Below, piece after piece: positions 1-6,204 of a stretch of DNA of 16,493 nucleotides (its first letter is position 1; each line of letters opens with the position of its first letter). The position numbers and the translations under genes were made by a program. The stretch lies in contig JBCDIQ010000094.1 of assembly GCA_039024295.1 (NCBI GenBank), forward strand, positions 1-16,493. Direction: 5' to 3'. Source of the DNA: JBCDIQ01 sp039024295. Its GTDB lineage: Bacteria; Bacteroidota; Bacteroidia; J057. The notes under the pieces were generated by a model. The model saw nothing but the letters and a program-made list of their open reading frames with translations. It ran no database searches and was not told the origin of the DNA.

Positions 1-63
1 ATCACTTTAGGCTATGATTATACCAATGCTGTAAAGTATTCTCAAAAATTGGTTTTAAATTGA
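1..63 (+). CDS. C-terminal tail of an unidentified protein (partial)
   Basis: The first 60 bases are open in frame 1 and end in TGA at 61-63; the other two forward frames meet a stop within 15 bases. The 20 residues seen include GYDYTNAVKYSQK. The rest of the gene lies to the left of the window, so no family can be named. It could also be chance open sequence, because 20 codons is little evidence. The HPt gene starts 69 bp further on. Confidence 0.35.
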   Translation: MTLGYDYTNAVKYSQKLVLN

Positions 64-132
64 ATTTAGGGTTTTGCTTTTTGATGTTAGGAGCGATTCC
101 GGTATACGTCACAAACAATTGAATTATTAGCT

Positions 133-510
133 ATGTCTTTAGAGTCCCACAACATCATCGAGTTAGACCTCACTCAGCTTGAAATGCTTTCAGATGATGA
201 CCCAGAGTTCATGGAACAAATCTTGGAGATGATTTCAGAGCAATCCCCTGAAGTGATCCAGGATATGAAAACTCAGTTTTCTCAAAAAGAGTTCATGAAT
301 GTTAAAAAAACAGCCCATAAGTATAAGTCTTCTGTAAATATCCTGGGAAATCCCGTTATGACCCGAATACTCAAAGAACTCGAAGACGAAGCCACCAAAG
401 GAGAAGATGAAGGTAAAATTGGGGCTTTGGTTCAGGAGTTTGAGCAGGTATGTACAAGCTTGGTTCAGCAAATAGACCTGGAGCTGGCACGTCTGAGAGA
501 GGCAGCCTAA
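133..510 (+). CDS. stand-alone histidine phosphotransfer (HPt) domain protein
   Basis: This is a 125-residue protein that consists almost entirely of one HPt domain, the four-helix phosphorelay module that passes phosphate between receiver domains. The signature is AHKYKSSVNILGN at residues 61-73, with His62 as the expected phosphoacceptor and Lys65 at the conserved +3 position. The usual Gly after that Lys is Ser here, a tolerated variant. The rest is helical and acidic, with no signal peptide or membrane segment, so it is cytosolic. There is no hybrid kinase next to it, so its partners cannot be named. ATG at 133 is the only sensible start and has no Shine-Dalgarno sequence. Its stop codon overlaps the stop of the gene on the other strand, so the two genes converge with no room for a terminator. 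Confidence 0.85.
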   Translation: MSLESHNIIELDLTQLEMLSDDDPEFMEQILEMISEQSPEVIQDMKTQFSQKEFMNVKKTAHKYKSSVNILGNPVMTRILKELEDEATKGEDEGKIGALVQEFEQVCTSLVQQIDLELARLREAA

Positions 511-1310
511 TACCATCCACTCATAACAATCTCTGCGGTCGCAGCATCTATTTGACGAATTCTAAAGAATTCTCCTCCCATTTCCCGATCCTGTATTTCA
601 TAAACCCGTCCATCTTCCTCCTTTAGTTTCGGGTTTTGATGATGTTTAGCAGCACGCTCACAAGTAGACATCAATGCTTCTAACAACGCATAGGCACCAT
701 AGATATCCATTCCAGAAACACGTAGCCTGAGCCTGCTGTTTTCAAAGTGAATCTCCTCCAGTAACACAACGTTTTGAGAAAGTTGAAGCCTTACCACCAC
801 AAGGTGGCAGTCCCCACATGGCAGGGAATCTGGATTGGTACCCTCTGATAGGTCAAATATTGTTTCCCCTTTTTCAGGGATGGCAAAAGTGGAGTCAAGG
901 TAAGCATACAATAATTTTCCAAATCCAGCAGTCTCACTATCATCCTTGCAAATACCTGCTAATTCAGTCCGTGCGGGAGGTTTTACAGGGATTAAGTAAG
1001 CCCCAAAAGCAAAGCCTTCGTTATCTCCTACCTTGATTTTTGCCCAGTTTCCTTGCATCCAACCCATCTTAACGGGCGCATATTCCTCCTCTTTTAGGAG
1101 TTCTACCTGCTCTCCGTAGGGAATTTTCATGATTTTCACAGCTGTTGGAGTAGGAGCTTCACGCATATTGAGTCCGGAGGGAGCTGTTACGTAATACACA
1201 CCTGGATTCTTGGGCAGTACATACTGGGCCTTGAGCAGCGGCAGATGAAAGCCCCATAAGCAACAGAAGATGAAGCACACTTGCTGAAAAAAGGAATGAG
1301 ATAGTTTCAT
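507..1310 (-). CDS. secreted SH3b-domain protein, C-terminal region unknown
   Basis: This is a 267-residue exported protein. Residues 1-28 form a signal peptide (hydrophobic stretch about 11-26) with a likely cut at LLKA|Q, leaving Gln29 first. Residues about 37-107 resemble a bacterial SH3 domain: the motif GLNMREAPT, then a turn YGEQVELL, then a closing GNWAKIKV...GFAFGAYL strand. Such domains usually bind cell-wall peptides or other proteins. The C-terminal half (about 115-267) is not recognised; it holds a CxxC pair (Cys165, Cys168) and further Cys at 121 and 217, which could form disulfides outside the cytoplasm. The start ATG overlaps the pncB stop (ATGA), so translation is probably coupled to pncB. 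A role in NAD metabolism is not implied by the protein itself. Confidence 0.75.
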   Translation of the reverse strand: MKLSHSFFQQVCFIFCCLWGFHLPLLKAQYVLPKNPGVYYVTAPSGLNMREAPTPTAVKIMKIPYGEQVELLKEEEYAPVKMGWMQGNWAKIKVGDNEGFAFGAYLIPVKPPARTELAGICKDDSETAGFGKLLYAYLDSTFAIPEKGETIFDLSEGTNPDSLPCGDCHLVVVRLQLSQNVVLLEEIHFENSRLRLRVSGMDIYGAYALLEALMSTCERAAKHHQNPKLKEEDGRVYEIQDREMGGEFFRIRQIDAATAEIVMSGWY

Positions 1311-2722
1311 TGGGATAATTGGTTGATCAGTTGTTGCTGGTGGTGTTTAAGGTTGGGGCAAACATGTACCATATATGGTTCATCAGGGACCAGGGATGCT
1401 ACCCCAGCCGGTAAAGCATGAACCTGCTTTGCAGCATAGGCTTGAATTTCTTGGATAGAACGCTTTGGCATAACCGCGTTTTGGTTAACGAAAGCCGGAA
1501 CCAATACTTGTTCGATGCTATGGGGTGATGAAGAAAATACTGGGATTTCACCAGGATGCCACTCATCGTACAATTGGTCTCCCAGCATCATTCCATGGGA
1601 ATCATAAAACCGATTTACTTGCAATTTTCCCGGGAATGAGGTTTTGGCCGGGTTTTCTGAAAGCTTGATTTTGCCTTTCCAGGTGCCTGTTTCATCCTGA
1701 AGTGCGGCGAGTTTGTACACGCCCCCCAAAGCGGGCTGATCATAAGCCGTGGCCAAACGGGTTCCGACTCCCCATGTGTCAATTTTCGCCCCTTTTTGCT
1801 TGAGACGTTCAATTTTGTATTCATCCAGGTCATCACTGGCGACAATTGCGGCCTGATCAAATTCAGCATCATCGAGCATCTGACGAGCCATGATGCTCAG
1901 TTCCAATAGGTTTCCCGAGTCCAGCCGGATACCCGCAAGGGTATGCCCGTTAGATTTAAGCTGTTGCCCTACCTCAATTGCGCGTTCGATCCCTATTCGG
2001 GTGTCATAGGTGTCTACCAATAGCACCACATTGTTCGGTAAGGCCTGGGCATAGGATTCAAATGCTTCCATTTCTGAATCATAGGACATCACCCAGCTGT
2101 GGGCATGGGTACCTTTCACGGGGATGCCAAAAGTGTGTCCGGCCCAAACGTTGGATGTTGCACCTGCGCCCCCAACGAAGGCTGCTCTACTTGCTGTCAA
2201 CCCACCATCTTTGCCCTGGGCCCGCCTGAGGCCAAATTCCAGCACTGCATCCCCTTGCGCTGCTGTGCAGATTCTGGATGCCTTGGTAGCAACCAGGCTG
2301 GGAAAGTTCATGAGTGTGAGCAAGGCAGTTTCCAATAGTTGGGCCTGAATCAAGGGGCCTTCCACGCGTAGCAAGGGCTCATGTGGGAAAGCAATGCTGC
2401 CCTCAGGCATGGCATGCACCGTCACGGATAAAGACAATTGCTCCAGGTAGGCTAGAAAATCCTGGGTGAACATGGGGTTTCCATCATTGCCGGTAAGTTG
2501 CTTCAGGTAGGCGATTTCTTCAGGGGTCACCTGGAACCTGGATAAAAATTCCATCACTTCGGCCTGGCCTGCAGTCAGGCAGTACCCTCCCCCAAAAGGA
2601 TTTTTCCTGAAAAAGAGGTGAAAAACGGCATTTCGTTCAGCTATTCCCATCCGAAAATAACCTTGAGCCATGGTGAGTTGGTATAAATCGGTGAGCAGCG
2701 AGGAGGTAGGTTGAAAGTCCAT
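1307..2722 (-). CDS. pncB: nicotinate phosphoribosyltransferase
   Basis: The enzyme joins nicotinate to PRPP with ATP hydrolysis to make nicotinate mononucleotide, the entry step of the Preiss-Handler salvage route to NAD (EC 6.3.4.21). The protein has 471 residues, normal for the family. Recognisable segments are the N-terminal LLTDLYQLTMAQGYF (residues 9-23), the block FGLRRAQGKDGG (163-174), VKGTHAHSW (202-210) with His208 as the likely transiently phosphorylated catalytic His, LAGIRLDSG (262-270), SDDLDEYKI (296-304) and WGVGTRLATA (317-326). It is cytosolic, with no signal peptide. It is the first gene of a leftward two-gene unit and overlaps the next gene by 4 nt. ATG at 2720-2722 is preceded by A/T-rich sequence with no clear Shine-Dalgarno, as is usual in Bacteroidota. 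Confidence 0.96.
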   Translation of the reverse strand: MDFQPTSSLLTDLYQLTMAQGYFRMGIAERNAVFHLFFRKNPFGGGYCLTAGQAEVMEFLSRFQVTPEEIAYLKQLTGNDGNPMFTQDFLAYLEQLSLSVTVHAMPEGSIAFPHEPLLRVEGPLIQAQLLETALLTLMNFPSLVATKASRICTAAQGDAVLEFGLRRAQGKDGGLTASRAAFVGGAGATSNVWAGHTFGIPVKGTHAHSWVMSYDSEMEAFESYAQALPNNVVLLVDTYDTRIGIERAIEVGQQLKSNGHTLAGIRLDSGNLLELSIMARQMLDDAEFDQAAIVASDDLDEYKIERLKQKGAKIDTWGVGTRLATAYDQPALGGVYKLAALQDETGTWKGKIKLSENPAKTSFPGKLQVNRFYDSHGMMLGDQLYDEWHPGEIPVFSSSPHSIEQVLVPAFVNQNAVMPKRSIQEIQAYAAKQVHALPAGVASLVPDEPYMVHVCPNLKHHQQQLINQLSQ

Positions 2723-2961
2723 ATTTCAAAAGGATATGTAGAAAAAAGATGTACAACATTTCATTTTTCCATGGGGCTGTTCGTCCCAAAGGAATGCCCT
2801 ACTTACCTAGCATTGCACATCAAGGATAGCTGTCGGTCTTATTTTGGGTTTACCCTAAGATATTATAACTTATCTGTGTAGAAATGGCTACTTGTAAAAA
2901 ATGCTTCCAATATCCTAACGTTTTTTACTGGTAAGGTCAAGCTTTATCTGAAGGTTATTAC
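2723..2961. promoter_or_regulatory. divergent intergenic region (pncB / sensor kinase)
   Basis: These 239 bp separate two divergent genes and must hold promoters for both. No exact TAnnTTTG element was found on either strand, so neither promoter can be placed. The only structured element is the 17-bp palindrome at 2856-2872. No open frame of useful length was seen. Confidence 0.55.
2856..2872. promoter_or_regulatory. imperfect palindrome, candidate operator
   Basis: The 17-mer taagatattataactta reads as an inverted repeat TAAG-n-TAT-n-ATA-n-CTTA, with one mismatched pair and an unpaired centre. It is A/T-rich, so part of the symmetry may be chance. It lies 134 bp from the pncB start and 90 bp from the kinase start, where a dimeric regulator could act on either gene. 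No regulator is assigned. Confidence 0.3.
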
Positions 2962-4827
2962 ATGTGGTTTCTGGCGTCTGATGTTTTCCTCAGCATTCTG
3001 AGGGGCATGCTATGTACATGCCTGTTTAGCTGGTGTGTGTTGGCACATGCGGAGATACGACCCAGTTCTGAAAAACAGCGTCAGCAAGAGTTCAAACGGG
3101 CCATGAAGCAGGTGGACATCTTTCACAACGACAGTGCCAACCTCATCCTTTCTGCCCTCCTAACCGACCTTCACCGAACCCATGAACTCCAAACCCCATT
3201 TGGCCTTCAGGTAAGGCTGAGACAAGCTGAAGTCCTGGAAAAAGACCATCAGGACGATTTGGCCATCAGGAAACTACTGGTCATCGCGGAAGATAGTAAA
3301 CAAGCTCAGCAGTGGGAGGTATTTGCAAATGCTCAACTATCCTTGGCCAGGTTAAGGGAGAAATTCAAGCTAGAAAAAAAGTGCCATAAGCACTTACAAT
3401 TAGCCAAAAATGCCCTTGAAACCCATGCAATAGGTACCCTGCTTCCAAGGTATTACATCCGGGTATCCTCCTTTCATCGGATTTTCCAGACGGAAGATTC
3501 TGCCAGGTTCTACGCTAAGAAGGCTGTAGCAGCAGCTCAGGACAAGGGGCAACTGGCCCATGAGGGAACCAGCCAGCTCTTGCTGGGGATGTTGTACTTC
3601 GATATCGAATACGCCAAGGCAGAAAAGCATTTTCTGCGCGCTGGAAGTATTTTCCGAAGCCTGGAAGATCACAATGGCTTTGGAGCCAGCCTGATAAACC
3701 TCACGGGCTTACACCTCCAAAATGGCCGGACCACCTTGGCAATGAAGTACAATGATTCCTCTTTGATCGCTGGCCGAAAAGCAATGGACATCGGCCATGA
3801 AAGGAGTTACTTACCTCTTTTTGCCTACAGGGACAGAGGAGAAATATACCACGCCTTGGGGAATATTGATTCCGCTGTTTACTACCTTGAAAAGAGTTAT
3901 GAAATGGAACTGAAAGATGCCCGTGCTTCCAATCTGTCTCGGGTAGCAGAGATAGAGGAACAGTATAAGGACGAAAAGAAAGCACAACTGATACGGGTTC
4001 AGGAACAGGCCCTACAGCTGGAAAAAATCAGGCGAAACTGGATAATTGGGGTTGGCCTGCTGGTCGTGATCTTTTCCCTCATCATTTCCTATTATTACCT
4101 CCGGCTTCATAGGGCAAACAAGGTCACATTGTCACAGGCCGCCGAGCTGAAGACGTTTAACGAGCAACTTTCTATTTCCCTTAAGCAACAAATCATGCTT
4201 CAAGGGGAAGTTCATCACCGGGTGAAGAACAACCTTCAGGTAATCATCAGTTTGCTGGATTTACAAAGCGAGGAAATAGCTGATCCCAAAGCCTTGGAAG
4301 GATTGGAAGCCATGGCAAACCGGATTTTCAGCATTGCTGCCTTACACGAGTTGTTGTACCAGAGCAATGACAACGAGCTACTAGGGATACAGGATTATGT
4401 GCAAAGCTTATGTGACCATTATGCGGAAATGGTCCAAGCGGGCCAACCAATAGCCTTTAACTTGCATACAGAGAACCAACAGTTTAACCTGCAGACCCTG
4501 ATGCCGATTGGGATCATGTTGAATGAGCTGATCTCAAATAGCCTGAAATATGCTCGAAAGGATGCAAAAACGTTGGTGATCGATATTTCCCTCATCCCTT
4601 ATCAGGGCCATTATTTACTCCTATACCGAGATAATGGGCCTGGATATCCAAAAGGAACCCTCGAAAAACGGGACGGTGGCCTTGGAACCTACCTCCTGAA
4701 TAGCATGAGTCGCCAGCTCAATGGCTGGTACAAAAGCAGAAATGACAACGGAGCACTGTTTGACATCTTCTTTCAAGAAAAAAACACGCTGCACTTACAT
4801 GAACACCTACCGAATACTGATAGTTGA
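2962..4827 (+). CDS. TPR-containing HisKA_2-type sensor histidine kinase
   Basis: This 621-residue membrane sensor kinase has a signal peptide at 1-30 (cut near AHA|E). A helical region of TPR-like repeats follows at about 40-320, for example NIDSAVYYLEKSYEME at 301-316. A charged coiled coil (about 325-357), one membrane helix (about 360-380) and a short linker lead to the kinase core. The H-box is EVHHRVKNNLQVI (416-428), with His419 the probable phosphoacceptor. The N-box is MLNELISNSLKYA (519-531) and the G-boxes are DNGPGYP (557-563) and GGLGTYLL (572-579). HRxKN marks the HisKA_2/HWE-like class. The TPR part should lie outside the cytoplasm and sense a protein or peptide, but the ligand is unknown. 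The partner is the LytTR regulator starting inside the last 29 nt of this gene. An alternative start at Met16 would still leave an export signal. Confidence 0.92.
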   Translation: MWFLASDVFLSILRGMLCTCLFSWCVLAHAEIRPSSEKQRQQEFKRAMKQVDIFHNDSANLILSALLTDLHRTHELQTPFGLQVRLRQAEVLEKDHQDDLAIRKLLVIAEDSKQAQQWEVFANAQLSLARLREKFKLEKKCHKHLQLAKNALETHAIGTLLPRYYIRVSSFHRIFQTEDSARFYAKKAVAAAQDKGQLAHEGTSQLLLGMLYFDIEYAKAEKHFLRAGSIFRSLEDHNGFGASLINLTGLHLQNGRTTLAMKYNDSSLIAGRKAMDIGHERSYLPLFAYRDRGEIYHALGNIDSAVYYLEKSYEMELKDARASNLSRVAEIEEQYKDEKKAQLIRVQEQALQLEKIRRNWIIGVGLLVVIFSLIISYYYLRLHRANKVTLSQAAELKTFNEQLSISLKQQIMLQGEVHHRVKNNLQVIISLLDLQSEEIADPKALEGLEAMANRIFSIAALHELLYQSNDNELLGIQDYVQSLCDHYAEMVQAGQPIAFNLHTENQQFNLQTLMPIGIMLNELISNSLKYARKDAKTLVIDISLIPYQGHYLLLYRDNGPGYPKGTLEKRDGGLGTYLLNSMSRQLNGWYKSRNDNGALFDIFFQEKNTLHLHEHLPNTDS

Positions 4828-5506
4828 AGATGAAGTACTGATTGCCGACATGCTTGCACGCTACTTGAAAAGGAAAGGCCATGAGGTAGTGGGGATGGCC
4901 ATTTCTTATGAAGAGGCGGTAGACATTTACAGGAAGCAAGAACCTGAAATATCCCTCGTAGATATTCGCTTAAGTGGTACCAAGACCGGAATTGACTTCG
5001 CCAAATTCATCCAAGACCAGCCAATCCCTAGACCGTTCATTTTCCTAACCTCACAGCTAGATCAGCAAACCATCAGCAAGGCAAAAGAAACTTTTCCTGC
5101 CGGGTACCTATCCAAGCCGGTTCAAAAAGAGAGCTTGTTTGCCACCATAGAAATTGCAACCCATGCTCATAAAGAGAAGGTAAAACGTCATAATCCCGCT
5201 ATCCAGATCAACGATGGTACCCGTAGCTTTCAGGTGAAAATCTCGGAAATCCTTTTCCTGCAATCTGAACATGTATATGTAAAGGTATACCTCGCAGATG
5301 AACGTATTGTCCTCCAACGCAGTTCGCTAAAAGAATTCCTTGATTTGCTGCCAGCCGATACGTTTCTGCAGACCCATAGGAGTTATGCAGTCAATGTGCA
5401 ACACGTAGCTCATTGGAGCAATTCAGCTCTGGGAGTTCAGCAACATACAATTCCTGTTAGCAGAGCAAGGAGAGACCACATCTTAGCGGTGTTAAATTCG
5501 AACTGA
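4799..5506 (+). CDS. LytTR-family response regulator
   Basis: This 235-residue regulator pairs with the preceding kinase. The receiver domain is at 4-120: acidic pair Glu10/Asp11, phosphoacceptor Asp55 in SLVDIRLSG, Thr84 and Lys106 in YLSKPV. The LytTR DNA-binding domain spans about 135-233, with the core ILFLQSEHVYVKVY (151-164) and FLQTHRSYAVNV (189-200). The frame is open further upstream to 4721, but that extension is the kinase gene read in another frame. The start is set at 4799 because MNTYRILIVEDE begins exactly as receiver domains do. The 29-nt overlap with the kinase gene suggests coupled translation. Two LytTR boxes lie 3 bp beyond its stop and are its most obvious target. Confidence 0.94.
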   Translation: MNTYRILIVEDEVLIADMLARYLKRKGHEVVGMAISYEEAVDIYRKQEPEISLVDIRLSGTKTGIDFAKFIQDQPIPRPFIFLTSQLDQQTISKAKETFPAGYLSKPVQKESLFATIEIATHAHKEKVKRHNPAIQINDGTRSFQVKISEILFLQSEHVYVKVYLADERIVLQRSSLKEFLDLLPADTFLQTHRSYAVNVQHVAHWSNSALGVQQHTIPVSRARRDHILAVLNSN

Positions 5507-5509
5507 GCT

Positions 5510-5538
5510 ACCGTTCAGAACAAATATCTACCGTTCAG
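5510..5538 (+). promoter_or_regulatory. tandem LytTR-box direct repeats (operator)
   Basis: The 9-mer ACCGTTCAG occurs at 5510-5518 and again at 5530-5538. The identical part is in fact 15 bp (CTACCGTTCAGAACA at 5508-5522 and 5528-5542). The repeat period is 20 bp, close to two helical turns. Each copy fits the published LytTR-box consensus [TA][AC][CA]GTTN[AG][TG] at every position. Paired direct repeats about two turns apart are how LytTR regulators bind DNA. The gene just upstream encodes such a regulator. No other copy was noticed in the window. Confidence 0.75.
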
Positions 5539-5542
5539 AACA

Positions 5543-5578
5543 TTTTTTTTCTGCTATCAGCTGTAGAAACTACCTTTA
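5543..5578 (+). promoter_or_regulatory. candidate promoter downstream of the LytTR boxes
   Basis: TACCTTTA at 5571-5578 matches the Bacteroidota -7 consensus TAnnTTTG in all but the last base. A run of eight T at 5543-5550 covers the -33 position. The predicted transcription start is near 5582-5586. The LytTR boxes would then lie at about -73 to -45, just upstream of the -33 element, the normal place for an activator of this family. The assignment rests on spacing and one near-consensus motif. Confidence 0.5.
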
Positions 5579-5583
5579 ATATG

Positions 5584-5804
5584 ATTGAAGATAATTCCCT
5601 TTCGAGTCAACTAATTTAGGAACCATCAAAGAATTGCAGGAGTTGATCTGTCTGAATGATCATCCCTTGAATTAAGAATACCTTCAGTTTATATGCTGGA
5701 CCTGTCTCGACCGTAGGCAGCGAAAGCCTAAAATTTCATTGGGGTCCTTACACCCATTTTTACAAGTACTCAGCCCTCGCCAAAAGCGAGGGCTTCCTTT
5801 TTTT
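5584..5804 (+). ncRNA. candidate LytTR-controlled small RNA or leader RNA
   Basis: The stretch between the candidate promoter and the intrinsic terminator is about 220 nt and has no credible coding frame; the longest ATG frame near its 5' end (from 5581) stops after 12 codons. Possible folding includes an outer stem GGACC (5698-5702) with GGTCC (5743-5747), enclosing a hairpin TAGGC (5714-5718) with GCCTA (5726-5730) around the loop AGCGAAA. The terminator hairpin at 5773-5804 forms the 3' end. No known RNA family was recognised. It may instead be the 3' UTR of the kinase-regulator transcript, or an attenuated leader for the gene at 6205. The 5' end is an estimate. Confidence 0.4.
5773..5804 (+). 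terminator. intrinsic (rho-independent) terminator
   Basis: A perfect 8-bp G/C-rich stem GCCCTCGC (5773-5780) and GCGAGGGC (5786-5793) closes a CAAAA loop. It is followed by TTCC and seven T (5798-5804). A weaker outer pair, AAGTACT (5764-5770) with AGTACTT (5809-5815), surrounds it. It ends transcripts coming from the kinase-regulator operon and from the candidate promoter near 5571. Confidence 0.88.
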
Positions 5805-6204
5805 GACTAGTACTTCCAGAACTAACTCTTTGGCCGTTATAGCTCGACCTTTATTCACCCAAGCCTTAATGAAAGCTAACCCTACTGGTTTGCTTATGCT
5901 AAAGAGTAGCCTCAATGATTTTAATCATCCCTTTGAGAAGTAGGCAAATGTTATTTTATAGCTCTCCAAGTCAGAATGTGTGATTTTTGACCCTTATGGA
6001 TTTAGCTATTCGAATCTCACCCTGCGTTTTTACATGTACTTCCGGTATGTGACCGGAGGGGATATACATCCTTCGGATAACGGTGGTACAGGATTCATTG
6101 CCTATCTTAATTTTCACAAAACTTACCTTGGTAGACTGTAACAGCCGCTAATGTTCCTACTTATTCGTCCGGTCAAAAATATCCGCTTCTCTACTATCTA
6201 CGTC
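5805..6204 (+). promoter_or_regulatory. upstream region of the first paralogue
   Basis: These 400 bp lie between the terminator and the chosen start of the first large exported protein. The last 127 bp align in position with the upstream regions of paralogues 2 and 3: TAAC at 6078, a TTTTCAC stretch near 6113, and a CTAATG at 6148-6153. Short hairpins are possible: CCGGT/ACCGG (6042-6056), then GGAT/ATCC (6060-6071) or alternatively ATCC/GGAT (6068-6078). TACCTTGG at 6124-6131 is a weak -7 candidate. A stop-free frame without a good start runs 5962-6141 and is not called as a gene. Confidence 0.5.

Noticed and set aside
2841..2847. ATTTTGG as a Bacteroidota -7 promoter element for the kinase gene
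   Set aside because: TATTTTG is one base short of TAnnTTTG, and no matching -33 element was found at the right distance.
4721..4798. Longer N-terminus for the first LytTR regulator
   Set aside because: The extra 26 residues are the kinase coding sequence in another frame, and the receiver domain starts naturally at 4799.
5698..5747. Signal-recognition-particle RNA or other housekeeping RNA in the 5.7-kb gap
   Set aside because: The conserved SRP core and other housekeeping RNA signatures are absent; only general stem complementarity is seen.
5869..5943. 24-codon open frame starting MKANPTGLL
   Set aside because: It is too short, has no supporting start context and no family resemblance; chance frames of this size are common.
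6042..6078. Cluster of short hairpins as a possible riboswitch before paralogue 1
   Set aside because: The stems are only 4-5 bp and match no riboswitch consensus that I recognise. They are kept only as a note in the upstream-region entry.
6151..6204. Extended start of paralogue 1 (and likewise 9732-9797 for paralogue 3)
   Set aside because: The extension would put 18-22 residues before an otherwise standard signal peptide, and the corresponding ATG in paralogue 2 is out of frame.
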